Below are positions 22,076 to 33,849 of a stretch of 35,867 nt of DNA, piece after piece; the stretch's first letter is position 1, and each line of letters begins with the position of its first letter. A program made the position numbers and the translations under genes. The stretch covers positions 1 to 35,867 of the forward strand of contig NWUY0305081432.1 of NCBI GenBank assembly GCA_004151065.3. The letters run 5' to 3'. A model generated the notes under the pieces. The model saw only the letters and a list, made by a program, of their open reading frames with translations. It ran no database searches and was not told the origin of the DNA. This DNA comes from Larix sibirica (lineage: Eukaryota; Streptophyta; Pinopsida; Pinales; Pinaceae).

Positions 22076-24999
22076 TCCACAAGGAAGGGGTTCCTCTGCA
22101 TAGGGATTATGTGGCCTTTATATGGTTCAAAATGGTGGCACTCCTTTGATGGCTACTTGAAATCTTCCAGGTTTTTTTTTAGGACTTCCTGTTTTGTTTC
22201 TACCTACTCAGGAGGACCTAAAAGGTTATACTGCTTTTAAAACAAGCACTTCGAGTCAAGAGCATCACGAAAACATAGAATCTATTCTTTATGCCTCGGC
22301 TGGCGAAAACGTCTCCCCTAATTCGGTTAGTATCCAGAAGTCAAATAAGACTACGAAGAGGAAAACTAAAAGAAAGAATATAAAATAGGGCATGCTTTTT
22401 TTTGGAAAAAGCCTCCCAACCAACCCCCCCTAAAAAAAAATAAGAATAAGGTAATAAAAAACATAACAATAATAACCTGAACAACCAAAACCCTAAATTA
22501 GAAATCTTGGAACTTTTTAGAGTAGGAAGAGTACATAAATCTACTAAATATAAGAGAAATACAAGCATTGCAGTGTAGTCACGAGGCTACCAAATTTTAT
22601 AGGTTCGGATAGTGTTGCAGATAAAAGTCCCTAGCTATGGGCAAAAAGCCTTTAATCGTGGATCAAGACAGGGCCCAAGGGTTTCTAGTTGTCATAATTT
22701 TTATGTTAAGCAAGCAGAGATATAAAAAGAAAATAAGGATAGATATATGTGTGTTAGTATTTTGTATTGTTATAGACTCTTAACATGATGGAAATAGGCC
22801 TGTAAGTATTTACGAAGTATCTGTGTTGCGTTGTTGTGAATAAGCTCAAAGGACTATCAGGACATTTAGTTGTATGAGATAAGTATTATATCTACTATTG
22901 AAGAGTGGTTTTTTTCCAATTTTTAACTATATTATGCTCAGGGCTGTTTGGTCGAGCCCCGCTTAACGCTACCTCGCCCTCGAATTCTCATATGCGCTCA
23001 TGGATAGTTCCATCTCCATCTATAGCCAGTCGTATCAGCTCATGACATATATGGATTAGACAGGGGGTCCGAAGATGCACCCCACGCTCGTAATGAGTTT
23101 TTAATATAACCCTGTTCGTCAATAGCACCCATCATTCTTATCCATAAATAGAGGTCAAAATAAAGCAAAGGCTTTTATAGGGGGCATCATATTCTTTAGA
23201 AGAATAAGGTCAGCAGATTCTCCGGATCAAGAATATCCAATTGTTGATCGGGATGTTCCATATTGCACAGAGTAGGTTGTTGACCTTTCGTATCCATCCA
23301 CCACTATGTAGTAGTAGTAGAGTAAAAGAAGGTGGGGTGGTCAAAAGGAGATGCAAAGAGTTAAAGATGCATATTCTCTAGGTGATTGAATTGGTCAGAA
23401 TGACCTATGCCAGTGCCTGTAAATTACTCAGTTTAAGTCTAGAGAACCTCGATCCCTTCTTTGTAGAGATCTATGCCCAGTTCCATTATCGATGGATGCC
23501 CAGCTCCCATTCGAGTAACCACCTCTTTCTTTCCCATCAATCAGGCCTTGTTGCATAAGTGTTCTCTTTGCATTTGGTTCGAGTGTTCCTGTGATGTTCC
23601 ATTTGCACATGTGCTAACTAGTGTTCCATCACGTGTTTCTGTAGTTACGACATTCTCTGTTCCCATTAAATGTGTTTTATCGGCTATTCCAAGAGGTTTA
23701 CTTTCGACAATACATCTTGTTTGCTGTTCCATCAATTGTTATTAGGATAGTAGTTCTCTTTCCAATTGTTCCTACGATGTTCCTACATCCACGTGTTCCA
23801 ACACAAGCTCCTGTTCACTTGTGATGTTTCATTAGCAAGCAGTGTTCTTTAGTTCGTGCTGGTGTTTACATGGATCTAATCTCCATCTCTATCTTTTCAA
23901 TGTACGAGGTCAACTCCAGCCTATGCTTGCTTCTTAGCATCACAACCTAGAAATGGCAGTTACAATGCGTCGGTGCTTTCTTTGCGAGGTAAAGCGAGTC
24001 CATCCTTTATGAACCTATGAATCAACCGGAGATTACTTGATCGATCTTCTATCCAATCTAAAACCTTGCCCCATACAGATATAGCTACATCAGTCTCACA
24101 CCATATAGATAGGGATATTACCACAACTACATGCCAGATAGATAAAACAACTGCCTATTAACACCATATAGATATAAGATTGAGACAGCGTATAGAGATT
24201 ACTACAACTAAATGTTGATACAACCACTCACTATTCACAAATAAACATTTATAACTGCATCTCTATACAACGATAGATTACCATGATTCCATTACTATTT
24301 CAAATTATATATAAGTATATGAAGAGGACTCTCACTTGATCGGCTTGATGAAGACATTGAAGTTGACAACATATATGACCTTATAACGCGGCAAGCAAAG
24401 GCACTATAGCTTAACAACTTGGTAACCCAGATGGACAAAGGTATCCATAGTGACTAGTGTGTTACGAACAATGTGTTTGCAACGATAAAACATCCAATCC
24501 AAATAGGAGAGGGAAAGAGGGGAAGGAAATAAAAAAAGGAGAAACCAAAAAGATTTTGTATTTCAATTATATGAGTAATGATTTACAAGAGCTCTAGTGA
24601 GATATAAATACTCATTCCCTGGTTATGAGGGCGTTATTTTTTGGCTTTTTTTCCACAGAAAAAATTCGTCATTACCTTTATTTAAAGAATAAATGTTGTA
24701 ATGACATTAAACACTGTATCAGGATATACTGTAACCAAAAAGATGAGTTTTTTTTCCAGTTCTCAATAAGTATACTACTAGCCTAAGAAACAGAGATACA
24801 ACTTATAAAGCTATTACAGGAAATATAAAAACTTTAGCTCTCTGTCTAATACATCAAAAATGTTTCAGAGAAGCAGGATACTTTGAGAACATTTATGGTA
24901 AAACATCTGAGAAAAAAAAGCCCTAAAGACCCTTCAACCAGTATATTTTAGTAAAAAGAATATTTGACTTTAAAACTTAACCTCTCAGGTCAGACTCCA
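22076..24999. other. Gene-free stretch, retroelement-like debris and short repeats
   Basis: 22194-22388 holds a lysine-rich 64-codon frame at its end, possibly retroelement-derived. 22935-22957 carries TGCTCAGGGCTGTT followed by TTTGGTCGAGC, combining words found in the 50-nt foldback and the short AAGG element. 23560-23870 is enriched in TGTTCC/TGTTCT words (about 20 by eye). 24050-24200 repeats CATATAGATA-like words. The rest, to the LINE fragment, is AT-rich without recognisable genes. Confidence 0.45.
22935..22957. repeat. Hybrid-looking short element remnant
   Basis: TGCTCAGGGCTGTT (22935-22948) equals 19919-19932 within the foldback, and TTTGGTCGAGC (22947-22957) equals 20210-20220 within short element copy 3. 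The overlap suggests that the two element types are related. GCTCAGG is the complement of a Bpu10I site (CCTNAGC). Confidence 0.5.
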
Positions 25000-25900
25000 A
25001 CTTGACTGTAATCTCCAGTAAGCCTACTGAAGCATGTACAGCTGACTTGGACAATCCGTAAAAAAAAATTGATTGAATTCCCTATAGATATGAGACAAAG
25101 AAAAGTCCTACATAAGTACCAGCAGCTCCTTAATTCTCCTGATCAGATGGTCCAGCTCCAGATTAAGTTTATTTTACTGCCATGTAATCCACTTTATGAC
25201 CAGCTGTGAGTCCCTAAAAAACTGCAGAGAACGAACTCCCTTGTTTACAGCTATCTCTAATAGGAGTAGTAATGCCTTAACCTCTACTGCATTGTTGGAT
25301 CCTATCCCCAGTCCACAGGAGTAAGAAAAGGACTGGGACTCAGTCAAGTATAGAATGCCTCCTGCTCCACTTCTGCCTGGGTTGCCTGCTAAGGCCCCAT
25401 ATAAAAAACCCCCACGGTCTGGATTTGTCGATGAATGGCTGCTTTATTTGTATAGGGGTCTTACGCTTTATATATTTTTTATAGCCTTCGAGAGCATAGA
25501 CAATTTTTTGGAAGATAACCAAAGGGGTGTTGTTCACGTCCTCGAAAATCTGAGCATTCCTAGCTTTCCATAGTGCCCAGCAGACCAGCAGTGGTAATGC
25601 ATTGAATATTTCCAATCTATTGTTCTCCCTCCATGCTCTAAGGCATTCCTCAATAGTATCCCCTCTCCACATTCCCACACCATCAGTGATTGTAAACGCT
25701 GCTGCCCAAACCTCTTTTGATAAATTGAAAGATACCAGAAGATGGAATATAATCTCTGGGGCTTCTCTGCACAGCAGGCACCTATTTGGGCCTTCAAACC
25801 TCCTTTTATGTCAATTATACCACGTGAGCATTTTGTTTGATAGGGCCATCCACATGAAGAGTCTGCACTTAAGTAGGGCCCCTTTCTAGTTACCGAAATG
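25000..25900 (-). mobile_element. LINE-type retrotransposon fragment (zinc-binding RT tail and RNase H), decayed
   Basis: The minus strand encodes the C-terminal part of a plant non-LTR retrotransposon ORF2. From about 25889: CRLFMWMALSNKMLTWYN, then KRRFEGPNRCLLC of the zf-RVT region, then the open stretch 25678-25340 containing MWRGDTIEECLRAWRE and LPLLVCWALWKARNAQIFED. After a frame change an RNase H-like domain follows (GALAGNPGRSGAGGILYL, SNNAVEVKALLLLLEIA, LQFFRDSQLVIKWI, HIYREFNQ). The aspartate expected just before GA is replaced, so the RNase H would be inactive. Frameshifts and an internal stop in the zf-RVT part show decay. It is of nuclear type and probably arrived by DNA transfer. 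Confidence 0.85.
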
Positions 25901-27249
25901 ATACGAGTAAATTCTTTTGCGAATGCCGGACTTTCACTGTATAAAATAGCGCCTTTCGCGAACTTGGGGGCCTTGCTATTACTTATGTAACGAAGTGTGC
26001 ACCTAACGACTCAATAAAATTCGGTAGCTAATGGGTCAAGTGCACCCACCAACGCTTCTGTTTTGGTCTTTTATGCTTCTTGGTTTAGAAACAGCGTGCT
26101 GCGTCCACCATAAAATGCAGATATCGGAATTAAGCTAACACCACTGATTTGCTCCTAGACCTACTACTGATAAGGCGGCCATCATTTGCCCTATCCCTAG
26201 GGGGGCCATACATAATAGGGTAATTTTAGGGGTCTTTTGAATACTTGGATATTTTCGTCGTTGGAACTATCTGGCTAACGCTTATGTACTCCTAACCTGT
26301 ATAGATATGGTACCCGTCGTTACTACGTTGCTCTCTAGCCTTTGCTACTCCTTGCTCTGTATATTGAATATGCTCCCTTTGCTGTCTGCTTTAGTAGGTA
26401 TTGGGTGCTTTTGTTTTCACTGGATCACTCGCATTAACTGGATCATTCACTGGTTCCGGATCAACTAGATAACCCGTCTTTGGTCCCTTCGCTGCTTTAG
26501 CTTCTGGTGCATCTGTATCTCGATCAGGAACATCCGGAATAGAATCACGATCTCAAGTACCCCCACCATCTCGACCAAAGAGATCTATCTGGGGTTGGAG
26601 TCTTCACAAGAAGATCACCTAATAATATTGAAATAGGAAAAGAGATGGTTAAAGACAAGGATAAATAATAACTTCATAAATTATGAAACTAGCAATGGTA
26701 AAGGTAAAAAGTTGAGTTATTTTAAGAGCTGGAAGTAAGGATTGGTAGAATGCTTTCAAGTTGGAAAGGTGGATATGTCTCCCCTAGAGTGTATACCATA
26801 TCCTCCTTTGCCTTGTTCATTACCATGTCCTATCACCTTATAGCCTGATAAGGAGGAAGGGCGACTTATAAAAGCACTTTATGCCATAGGGATTGATAGA
26901 GATCTCCTCTTTATGCTATTTCAAAAACTAAGCACAATTGCTTGTAACTACAAAATAAATAGGGAATTATCCTCCATGATATGGGCGTTATAGAAGGTTA
27001 GATACCAGATTACTCCTTAAAATCAGCAGGAATAGGAGACTACTCTTATTATTCTATCTCTTGTTGCTACTTATAAAACTAAGCTAAATTAATGGTTACT
27101 TGAATATTATTTCATTCAATCCTTCAATGATCCCAATCCTCATCTTTGCAATTGACCCCTCCTTCATTTATTAGATCTCTTCACAAAGAGTTAGAGTAAA
27201 AAATTGACATCTAAATATCTATTATAATTTAACTTGTTCAAGTTGCTAA
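25901..27249. other. Gene-free stretch
   Basis: No gene recognised. AACTGGATCA(T/C)TC words repeat around 26427-26460 within a GGATC-rich patch (26420-26560), whose minus-strand reading is rich in Asp and Pro; no family match. The remainder is AT-rich and featureless. Confidence 0.4.
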
Positions 27250-29020
27250 AAAAGATTTTTAGGACCTATTTTGGATTGCATTCACTTATCTTGATATCAT
27301 AGAGTGAGATTGCTTACTGCACTTGCATTGATATCATTTGGATGTTCAATTAATTTGCTTGATTGTACTCATTAACAAATTACTCATTTAGTTGCATATT
27401 TAATTGCTTCAATTTATTCAGCATTGCATCCTAGGCATAGGTTACTTGAGTTAACTTTAGGCTTGCATCCATAGATATTCACTTGCTTGCCATTACATGT
27501 TGCTCGTTTGACTTACATTGCACCTTTAGAATTTTCTCACTTTTTTTATTGGATTACCCATTTGTTAGCTTGCTTAAACACACTCGCATGTTCATACCTT
27601 GTTTGATCACACTTTCACTCGTTGCCTTACATTTACTTGGGCCTGCATTTGCTCGTATAGACACTTGTTAAACAGAAATGAAAATCAAAAATATTACTAC
27701 GGAAATCCTAAAGTGGTAAAATTGCAAAAGCACCAAAAGTGACAAAATTGGGGCAAGTTACTTGGGGTATTCCTCCATTGGAGAAGTAGGTAGGAAAGCT
27801 AGTGCAGGGACTTCAGAAACCCTACTTTACATTCCCGACTCTTGCATCTTTGTTTACTCACATATTACCCACCTTTAGGTAATTCATAGGTGGCTTGCTT
27901 GCCCATGTGCCTATCTCTTTTTATTGTATTACTTGGCTTTATTCTTCACACCTATTTGGTATATTAGCTTACATTAATAGAGCTCACATTTGGTTTGGGA
28001 ATGAAAATGAATCAGTAGCCACCCCTGGGTAGCTTTCTAACTCCAAGAGGAAGTAAATCGACCTACCTTTTTATGGTTACACATACTTGGATCAAGCCCT
28101 CATTCTTCAGACTTCGAGACACAGGATCCACCAAGCAGCCTTATAACTGAACCTTACTCATACACCCTATTTACAATCCAGACACCAAGAGAGCGCATAC
28201 CCAGATAATGCCAGTACATCCTATATTTTTTAACCACGCATTATGATATTATGGGTAAGACAGCACCACACACCTTATAACACCATTCAGAACCACAACA
28301 TAGATACTTGTACCCCACCACGAGGCAAGGACAATTAGATACTTTAACCCACACCTTCTGAGCTATTCAATTATTAGAACAACCATTAAGGAGCCAAATT
28401 ACACAACTTGAACAGGCCTATTGGAATTAGATAGCTAGCAGACCTGGTCACTCCGCGGAGAATAGGTCAATAGCAGCGGGGTCCATAACACATGATATTT
28501 AGGGGTACCCTTCTATTCCTATTACATTGAAAGAAGCAAAACCGGGCGACAGATCACTATTATTCTTTGAAATGGGATTTTATTGGTGAGGTCTATTGAT
28601 CACTGGGGAGAACCCCAAATCCCCATGAACCATTTATGAGGAATCAACAGAGAGAAATACCTAGAAATGAACGAACACAACTAACTAACCCGACGAACTA
28701 GACTCACTAATCCTAACAACTAATTATATAAGACAAGCCTCACTAACTGACAAAGGAACACCAACTCTTAGCTCTCTCACCTCTATTAACAGCATTAGGC
28801 TATTAGCTTCAATGGATACGTCCTACGCCCCACAAGCCAACCCCAGATAAACCCCATAAACCCCAAATAGGTTACAGTAGTAAATACCCACGTTGCTTCT
28901 TCATCCATCAATATGGGAGGAATTCAATAAGTAAATAGGGCACGTTGGAAATCATCATTAGATCAGACAGAATTAACGAATGTAGGAGTAGCATAATTGG
29001 TTATCGAAAAGCATTAGGAA
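27250..29020. other. Gene-free stretch, possibly eroded LTR or UTR DNA
   Basis: 27290-27530 repeats TTGCTTGCATT-like and ACTTGCATTGATATCATTTG-like words. 28000-28900 is rich in CACC/AACC words on the + strand. No protein or RNA similarity is recognised. The texture resembles non-coding retroelement sequence, which is only an inference. Confidence 0.35.
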
Positions 29021-29048
29021 TGAGGAATAAAAAAACGTAGTTGGTTGG

Positions 29049-29065
29049 TTCTCTATAAATAGGGC
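29049..29065 (+). promoter_or_regulatory. Nuclear-type TATA box, possible LTR promoter relic
   Basis: TTCTCTATAAATAGGGC is a textbook plant nuclear/retroelement TATA context and is unlike plant mitochondrial promoters. Short direct repeats CAGGCCTATCAA at 29127-29138 and 29150-29161 (23-bp period), with AAAGGCCTAC at about 29172, follow downstream. It could be an LTR U3/R remnant. No function in mitochondria is expected. Confidence 0.35.
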
Positions 29066-29810
29066 AGGGGCGTAACACCCTTAACACCTACTGACAACAC
29101 TTTGAAACTCATACAACGCTTGGTTCCAGGCCTATCAACAACTGGATTACAGGCCTATCAAATACTGAGTAAAAGGCCTACTTTTGACACCTTCCGTACC
29201 ACTTGAAAGCGGAAACACACCTCCACCTCCTACTTTTATAGTGAAACTCTACCCAACTTCTTTCACTCTACCCTACTTAACTTCAACTTATCCACCCAAA
29301 AGAGAGGAACAATACCAGGATCCATCAGAGATCAATCCAGGAAGACAACCCGCAGGGAGCCTAGAACAAATAGCCGAGCCGTAGTCTCACAAATGGGAGG
29401 ATTCAATTGCAAACAATAAAGAGTTCCCTATCAATGAAAGAGCAAGTACAGGGAAAAACACCGGAGCAACAATACCACAAATACCCCATAACACTTAAAC
29501 CCTGCTGCACTTACATTTTCAAACACTAGCCATACTCACTATTTCCCCACCTAGACCTTCTATTTGCTCTTTTTAAGCCTTAAACCAGAGGATACCGGCG
29601 ACTTCCCGTAACTCTGCTTCCGTTTGCACTTCCCTCAGGGGGTTGGGGGGGATTTGCAAGGCCAATCATAGGTCCACTTAAAGCAAGAGTATAGATCAAT
29701 GGCTGGTAGGTTAGAGTAAATATCTTTATCATTCAGGGTGCACCGTATAAATTACGGTTATTCGCATTTTCCCTGCATTTTAGCACTTTCTTTTGTCAAA
29801 TTTTGGTTTT
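29066..29810. other. Spacer after the TATA-like site
   Basis: A Pro/Thr-rich open frame at 29184-29384 has an ATG-less start and no recognisable family. The rest is without identified features. Confidence 0.35.
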
Positions 29811-29966
29811 CATTTTTTAGATTATTTTTTAGATCATTTTTTAGATCATTTTTTAGATCATTTTTGAGATCATTTTTGAAGTCATTTTTGAAATCATTTT
29901 TGAAGTCATTTTTGAGAGGCTTGCTTGACCAAAGGGAGGGCAAGGTATATTATTTTTGAAATCATT
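29811..29966 (+). repeat. 12-bp tandem array interrupted by a short element
   Basis: About nine units of (A/G)GATCATTTTT(T/G) run from 29811 to 29915, shifting gradually from TTTTTTAGATCA to TTTTTGAAGTCA along the array. The array resumes as TTTTTGAAATCATTTT at 29951-29966, after the short element. Because the unit is a multiple of three, each frame is open and reads as a 4-residue repeat; this is not taken as a gene. Confidence 0.85.
29916..29945 (+). mobile_element. Short AAGG-flanked interspersed element, copy 4
   Basis: GAGG and AAGG flank a 22-nt interior identical to that of copy 5 at 33951. It splits the 12-bp tandem array, so it was inserted after the array expanded. Confidence 0.8.
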
Positions 29967-31700
29967 TTGTGATCAAAGTAAATATCCAGTGAATCATGTA
30001 GAATTAATGCGTTACTGGTGCGAAGCATGCATCGTTTATAAGCAAATTCACTTATTTCTCTCAGCGCATCGCAGTGATCCAAGTTCGAAACAAATGGTGG
30101 TCAGCTCATTACTGAGTGGATATTTTATCTACACCGATGCTGGACGAGATAGTAGCTTAGGTTAAACTCCAACTGGTCTCTGCCTCTATCTAGCTCTGCC
30201 TTTGACTCTGTTCCTACCCCCCGTACGGACCATCTCGATAACGAAAAAAACTAGCGACGTTCCAGGCCCTGCAATCAATAACCATCCATCAATAGATAAT
30301 GCAACCGACGCCAAAAGATAAATAATTAGTAAAAGTGCATCTCCCACCGGACCGTGCTCCACAACCCTTTTTCAATATACTAATATAGAGGTCATGCATT
30401 TTTCCTTGGTGAACCAGATTCTATGCTGGCTTTGATTCCGTCTCTGCTATTATTTGCTTTGTCACCTTATACGCCTTTGTAACCTTTGCTTATATGGTCT
30501 CCGCTTATAATAGGTAAACTGAATCAGCTGAAACCACTGTTTGCGTGTAAACAGCTCACGCTGAAATAAACCGCAGCTCAATCTGAACACATAGGGAGAA
30601 TCATTGAGCACATCGATTGATCACTGAACTCAGCTTAAGTTTCCCCCCACCCCAAATGAATCCACTAAACCTGTGACGGGATATGGAGTTACGAGTGACT
30701 CTGCTCCTTATTAAACTAAATCAATAGACCCCGGAACTCAATATTGATATGCACGCGTACCTGGCTTATATGCTAATGGATCAGCAGATTAAAGGTAAAC
30801 TAGCTTTTGAACGGACGAAGATGCTGGTAGATCCGGGTCAACTTCGACTGCAATTGGATCTAGGATTGGGGAATGAATTCGATCGTGAACTGACCCAACA
30901 AGGGGCAATGCCCAAACTACACCTATAGTAAAAAAAGCAGATATTGGTACTATAGTTCCAAAGCTAGTTGTTGAACCCGCTTACACATAAACAGATCCTT
31001 TAGCTTTCCTATACCTTCCTTATGCCACGAGCACCCTAAAAGAAAATAGGCTTATGATACAGTCATGATTCGTGTTTTACAGGGGCTGATTGATGGCAAA
31101 AAATTCATAATGGTAATCGTCTAGTTGTTTTTAGCCCTCCTATGCCCCGAAATACTAATTTTTCGTTGGAAAGTCATCAAAGGGTGAACCGCTCGGGAGA
31201 GGTGATAGCTTTACGGAGCGGAGCGAAGAGATCATCATCGTGCTAATGAGCCGGGGGAACGAACTCCCGTATAATTAGAGCCCTGTATAATTAGAGCATA
31301 TTTCTCCCGCCTAATTCTTCTACGCATATATGGTTAAGCCCTCTCGTTATTATTAGGTCAAGTATTAATCGCCTACCCGCTTACAATAAACCCTATCGCT
31401 CCTTATAGTTGCTCCTACGCTCATTATCCTATAGCCAGTGTAGCATAATGATAAAATTGCTATGTGTAAGGATAGAACGGGGTATGCATATATACTAGTT
31501 CCGTTGTTGCTCCCAGCCTGTGCCTTTGTCACTGTGCCAGCCGAACCCATCTCCTAACGCACAATTAAGCTTGCCCGCCCTACCCGCATAATCTAGTATT
31601 ATACATATATTGTAAAGGTTCAACCGGGAGTCCGCTTCTAGTAAGTTTCTTGCTTATGTCTCTGAGTTATTGTTACTTTATAGTCTGCTACTGGTGTTGT
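29967..31700. other. Gene-free stretch
   Basis: No gene recognised. GTATAATTAGAG is repeated at 31269-31280 and 31285-31296 (16-bp period). A 69-codon frame at 29956-30165 has protein-like composition but no known match. GATC-containing words are frequent at 30780-30900. Confidence 0.4.
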
Positions 31701-32039
31701 TCATGCCATTAGCTCATATGGTCCTGTGGCACAAGGTTGTGTAATTAAGGATATGATTCATTATCCTCCCTTACCACCTTCTCTACGTCGTGCCATCACT
31801 TTGGAACTTGTGAAGAAGAAGGTCCTTGTATTGATGCAATGGATGCATATAATAGATTATATATATTTTCTCTTTGTCCTTAGGGCGCAACCACCTCCTT
31901 TAGACCCTCATAGACCAGACCTCTTGAATGCCCAGTTTACTTGGATCCTTGTAGCTATTTCATCTCTTCTGTCACCACAGTCGAAACACAAAATTGTAGT
32001 AGTAAAACAAAATATACCTCCCACCGGTGCCTGAGACCT
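31701..32039 (+). other. Unassigned open stretch before gypsy fragment D
   Basis: A 102-codon frame at 31726-32034 has no ATG-proximal evidence and no clear family. It directly precedes fragment D and may be its decayed upstream part. Confidence 0.3.
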
Positions 32040-32320
32040 TTGAGGATAGCAATCGCCTCCTCATGGAGGGCATTATAGACATAGATATGGGTATCCTGGC
32101 ATAAAATCTTGAAACTTGGGGCAAGCCTCACCTTTAATGAGGTAAATCCTATAGAGCTCTACTCGCTGAGTACCAGGATGTTTTTGCTTGGAACTATAGT
32201 TACATGCCTAGCATGGATGAGTGCTTCATTTTCCAGAATATTTCCCTTAAGCCTAGTTAAACCCCTCTAAAGCAAAAGCTCCATTGCCACTGTCCTTAGG
32301 TGAACGTCATGGTATATAAC
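32040..32320 (+). mobile_element. Ty3/gypsy fragment D (PR-RT linker), decayed
   Basis: Short but characteristic gypsy linker motifs: LLMEGIIDIDMGILA, then after a frame change LLAEYQDVFAWNYSYMPSMDE, FQNISLKP and PLKQKLH. This is the segment just before reverse transcriptase in plant gypsy polyproteins. Stops occur within it, and homology is lost after about 32320 before RT motifs begin, so the element is truncated. It could be from the same family as fragment C. Confidence 0.75.
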
Positions 32321-33439
32321 CCCATGTAGTTTGGAGAAGGAGGCGCGAAGCCCTTCTCGTCACTAGCGCTTTCAAGCTCTTAAAGTCGCCTTTATGGAAG
32401 AAGGATACTTGTGCAAAGGAAGAGGTCCAAAACTCCCCCGAGGGATTTTAGTTACCCAAGCAGAGTAGTATTCCTACCAAGGTTAAGCTAATCATTGTTA
32501 AAACCGTTATATTTATATAGCTGAAGAAATCAAATTGGCCGGCTTATAATAAAACAGAATAGATCGATGATCTCGTTCGTCTGGCTCTACGGACGGTACC
32601 GTAAGGGAAATAGCAATAAAATCAAAAACGTACTTACTAATTAGGGTTACTCACCGGATAAAATAGATAAAGCCTTTACTTACCTTAGGTGCGGGTTTCC
32701 TGTAGCGGAACGTTCTGCAAATTTTTTAGGGGCATCCATCTGGCGCTTTATCCCACTACAATGAATGTATGAATTGGCCGTTACGGGTTATTCGCCCCTC
32801 AACCAAAGGAAATGGGGTAATTGGTCAATTTGTCAGGCAGCCTTATGACCAGACTTCAAATTGAAATTATTCTCCCATTTCTAAGTCAGTAGTGGGTGGT
32901 TACTATTATATTTGTGGTTACTATTATCGAATTCGTGAATTCATTCAGGAGTTTTTAGGGGGATTAACCGGGTGGGAACCTGGGGACATTAATAAGGTAA
33001 AAATGCCCTACCTAAAGGTCCTTCCTCATCCAATTCCATAATTACCAAGATCTTCCTTTCCTTTCTATCCCGATGCGGGACGAGCCATCCTACCTTCGTT
33101 CATTCCATTGCCCGGGAACAGAAGGGAACAGGGATATTGGATATAGCTGTTACGCTCTGTAGAGGCCCTTAGACGAAGGCAATATCTTGCTAACAACCCC
33201 ATAGTTTATACCTTAGCTCCCTCGGCTAACAACTCAAAACATTACGGATATATACTTCCTTCCTCACCGCTTTCCCCACCATAAGCAAGCTTTCCCCACC
33301 GCTTACCCTACCCTCCTACTATAGTGGGTGAAGGAGAGGATATGCCATAAAAGATAATCCAGAGTACTGCTAAAATATAAATTAAGCAATCCACCCCTGA
33401 GCCTAGACCGAGTATTTATGCCAAGGTCCTGAACCGGAT
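32321..33439. other. Gene-free stretch
   Basis: No gene or RNA recognised. GGTTACTATTAT is repeated at about 32897 and 32916, and CTTTCCCCACC at about 33271 and 33289. Confidence 0.4.
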
Positions 33440-33590
33440 GGCAACCCTATGATGGCGACTGAGTTACCCTATGAAAGTGAAATACTCTGAGTGATACTAT
33501 GATGAGTGACCCTATGATGGCGACCGTACTCTGAGTGACCTAGTTACTTCCTATGTTACGACTAATGTTACTTCCTTTGTTACGACTGGC
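33440..33590 (+). repeat. Interleaved short direct repeats
   Basis: CCCTATGATGGCGAC at 33445-33459 and 33510-33524; TACTCTGAGTGA at 33483-33494 and 33527-33538; GTTACTTCCT(A/T)TGTTACGACT at 33543 and 33567 (24-bp period). Two ~65-bp and ~45-bp spacings indicate nested duplications. Confidence 0.8.
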
Positions 33591-33849
33591 AACTTTAGGG
33601 AGAGCGACCTTTCCTTGGATCAGTAGTTTATATCTATATTTTCTTTATTTCCTAACCCCAATAAAGATATATTTTGACTCTGGCGAGAACTCAAAGTCGG
33701 GCGCTTATATTCATGGTATTCCGCATAGGTCCTAGGCTTTTGTCCTTTCTTTTTGTTTTTAATCCTCTTGCAGCATGCCCCAGTCTTTCTATATGGCTTG
33801 AATCATGCAAGATCACAAGGGGCGGGCTTTGGAGGGAAGCATAAGGGGA
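33591..33849. other. Spacer, nothing recognised
   Basis: No gene, RNA or repeat identified between the repeat cluster and gypsy fragment E. Confidence 0.3.

Noticed and set aside
29738-29959. Repetitive 4-residue-period protein over the 12-bp array
   Set aside because: Any frame over a 12-bp repeat without stops stays open; both strands show it and the start is not ATG-supported.
31150-31260. Group II intron domain V or rRNA fragment
   Set aside because: A GGAGCGGAGCGAAG stretch looked structured, but no domain V pattern or conserved rRNA helix could be formed.
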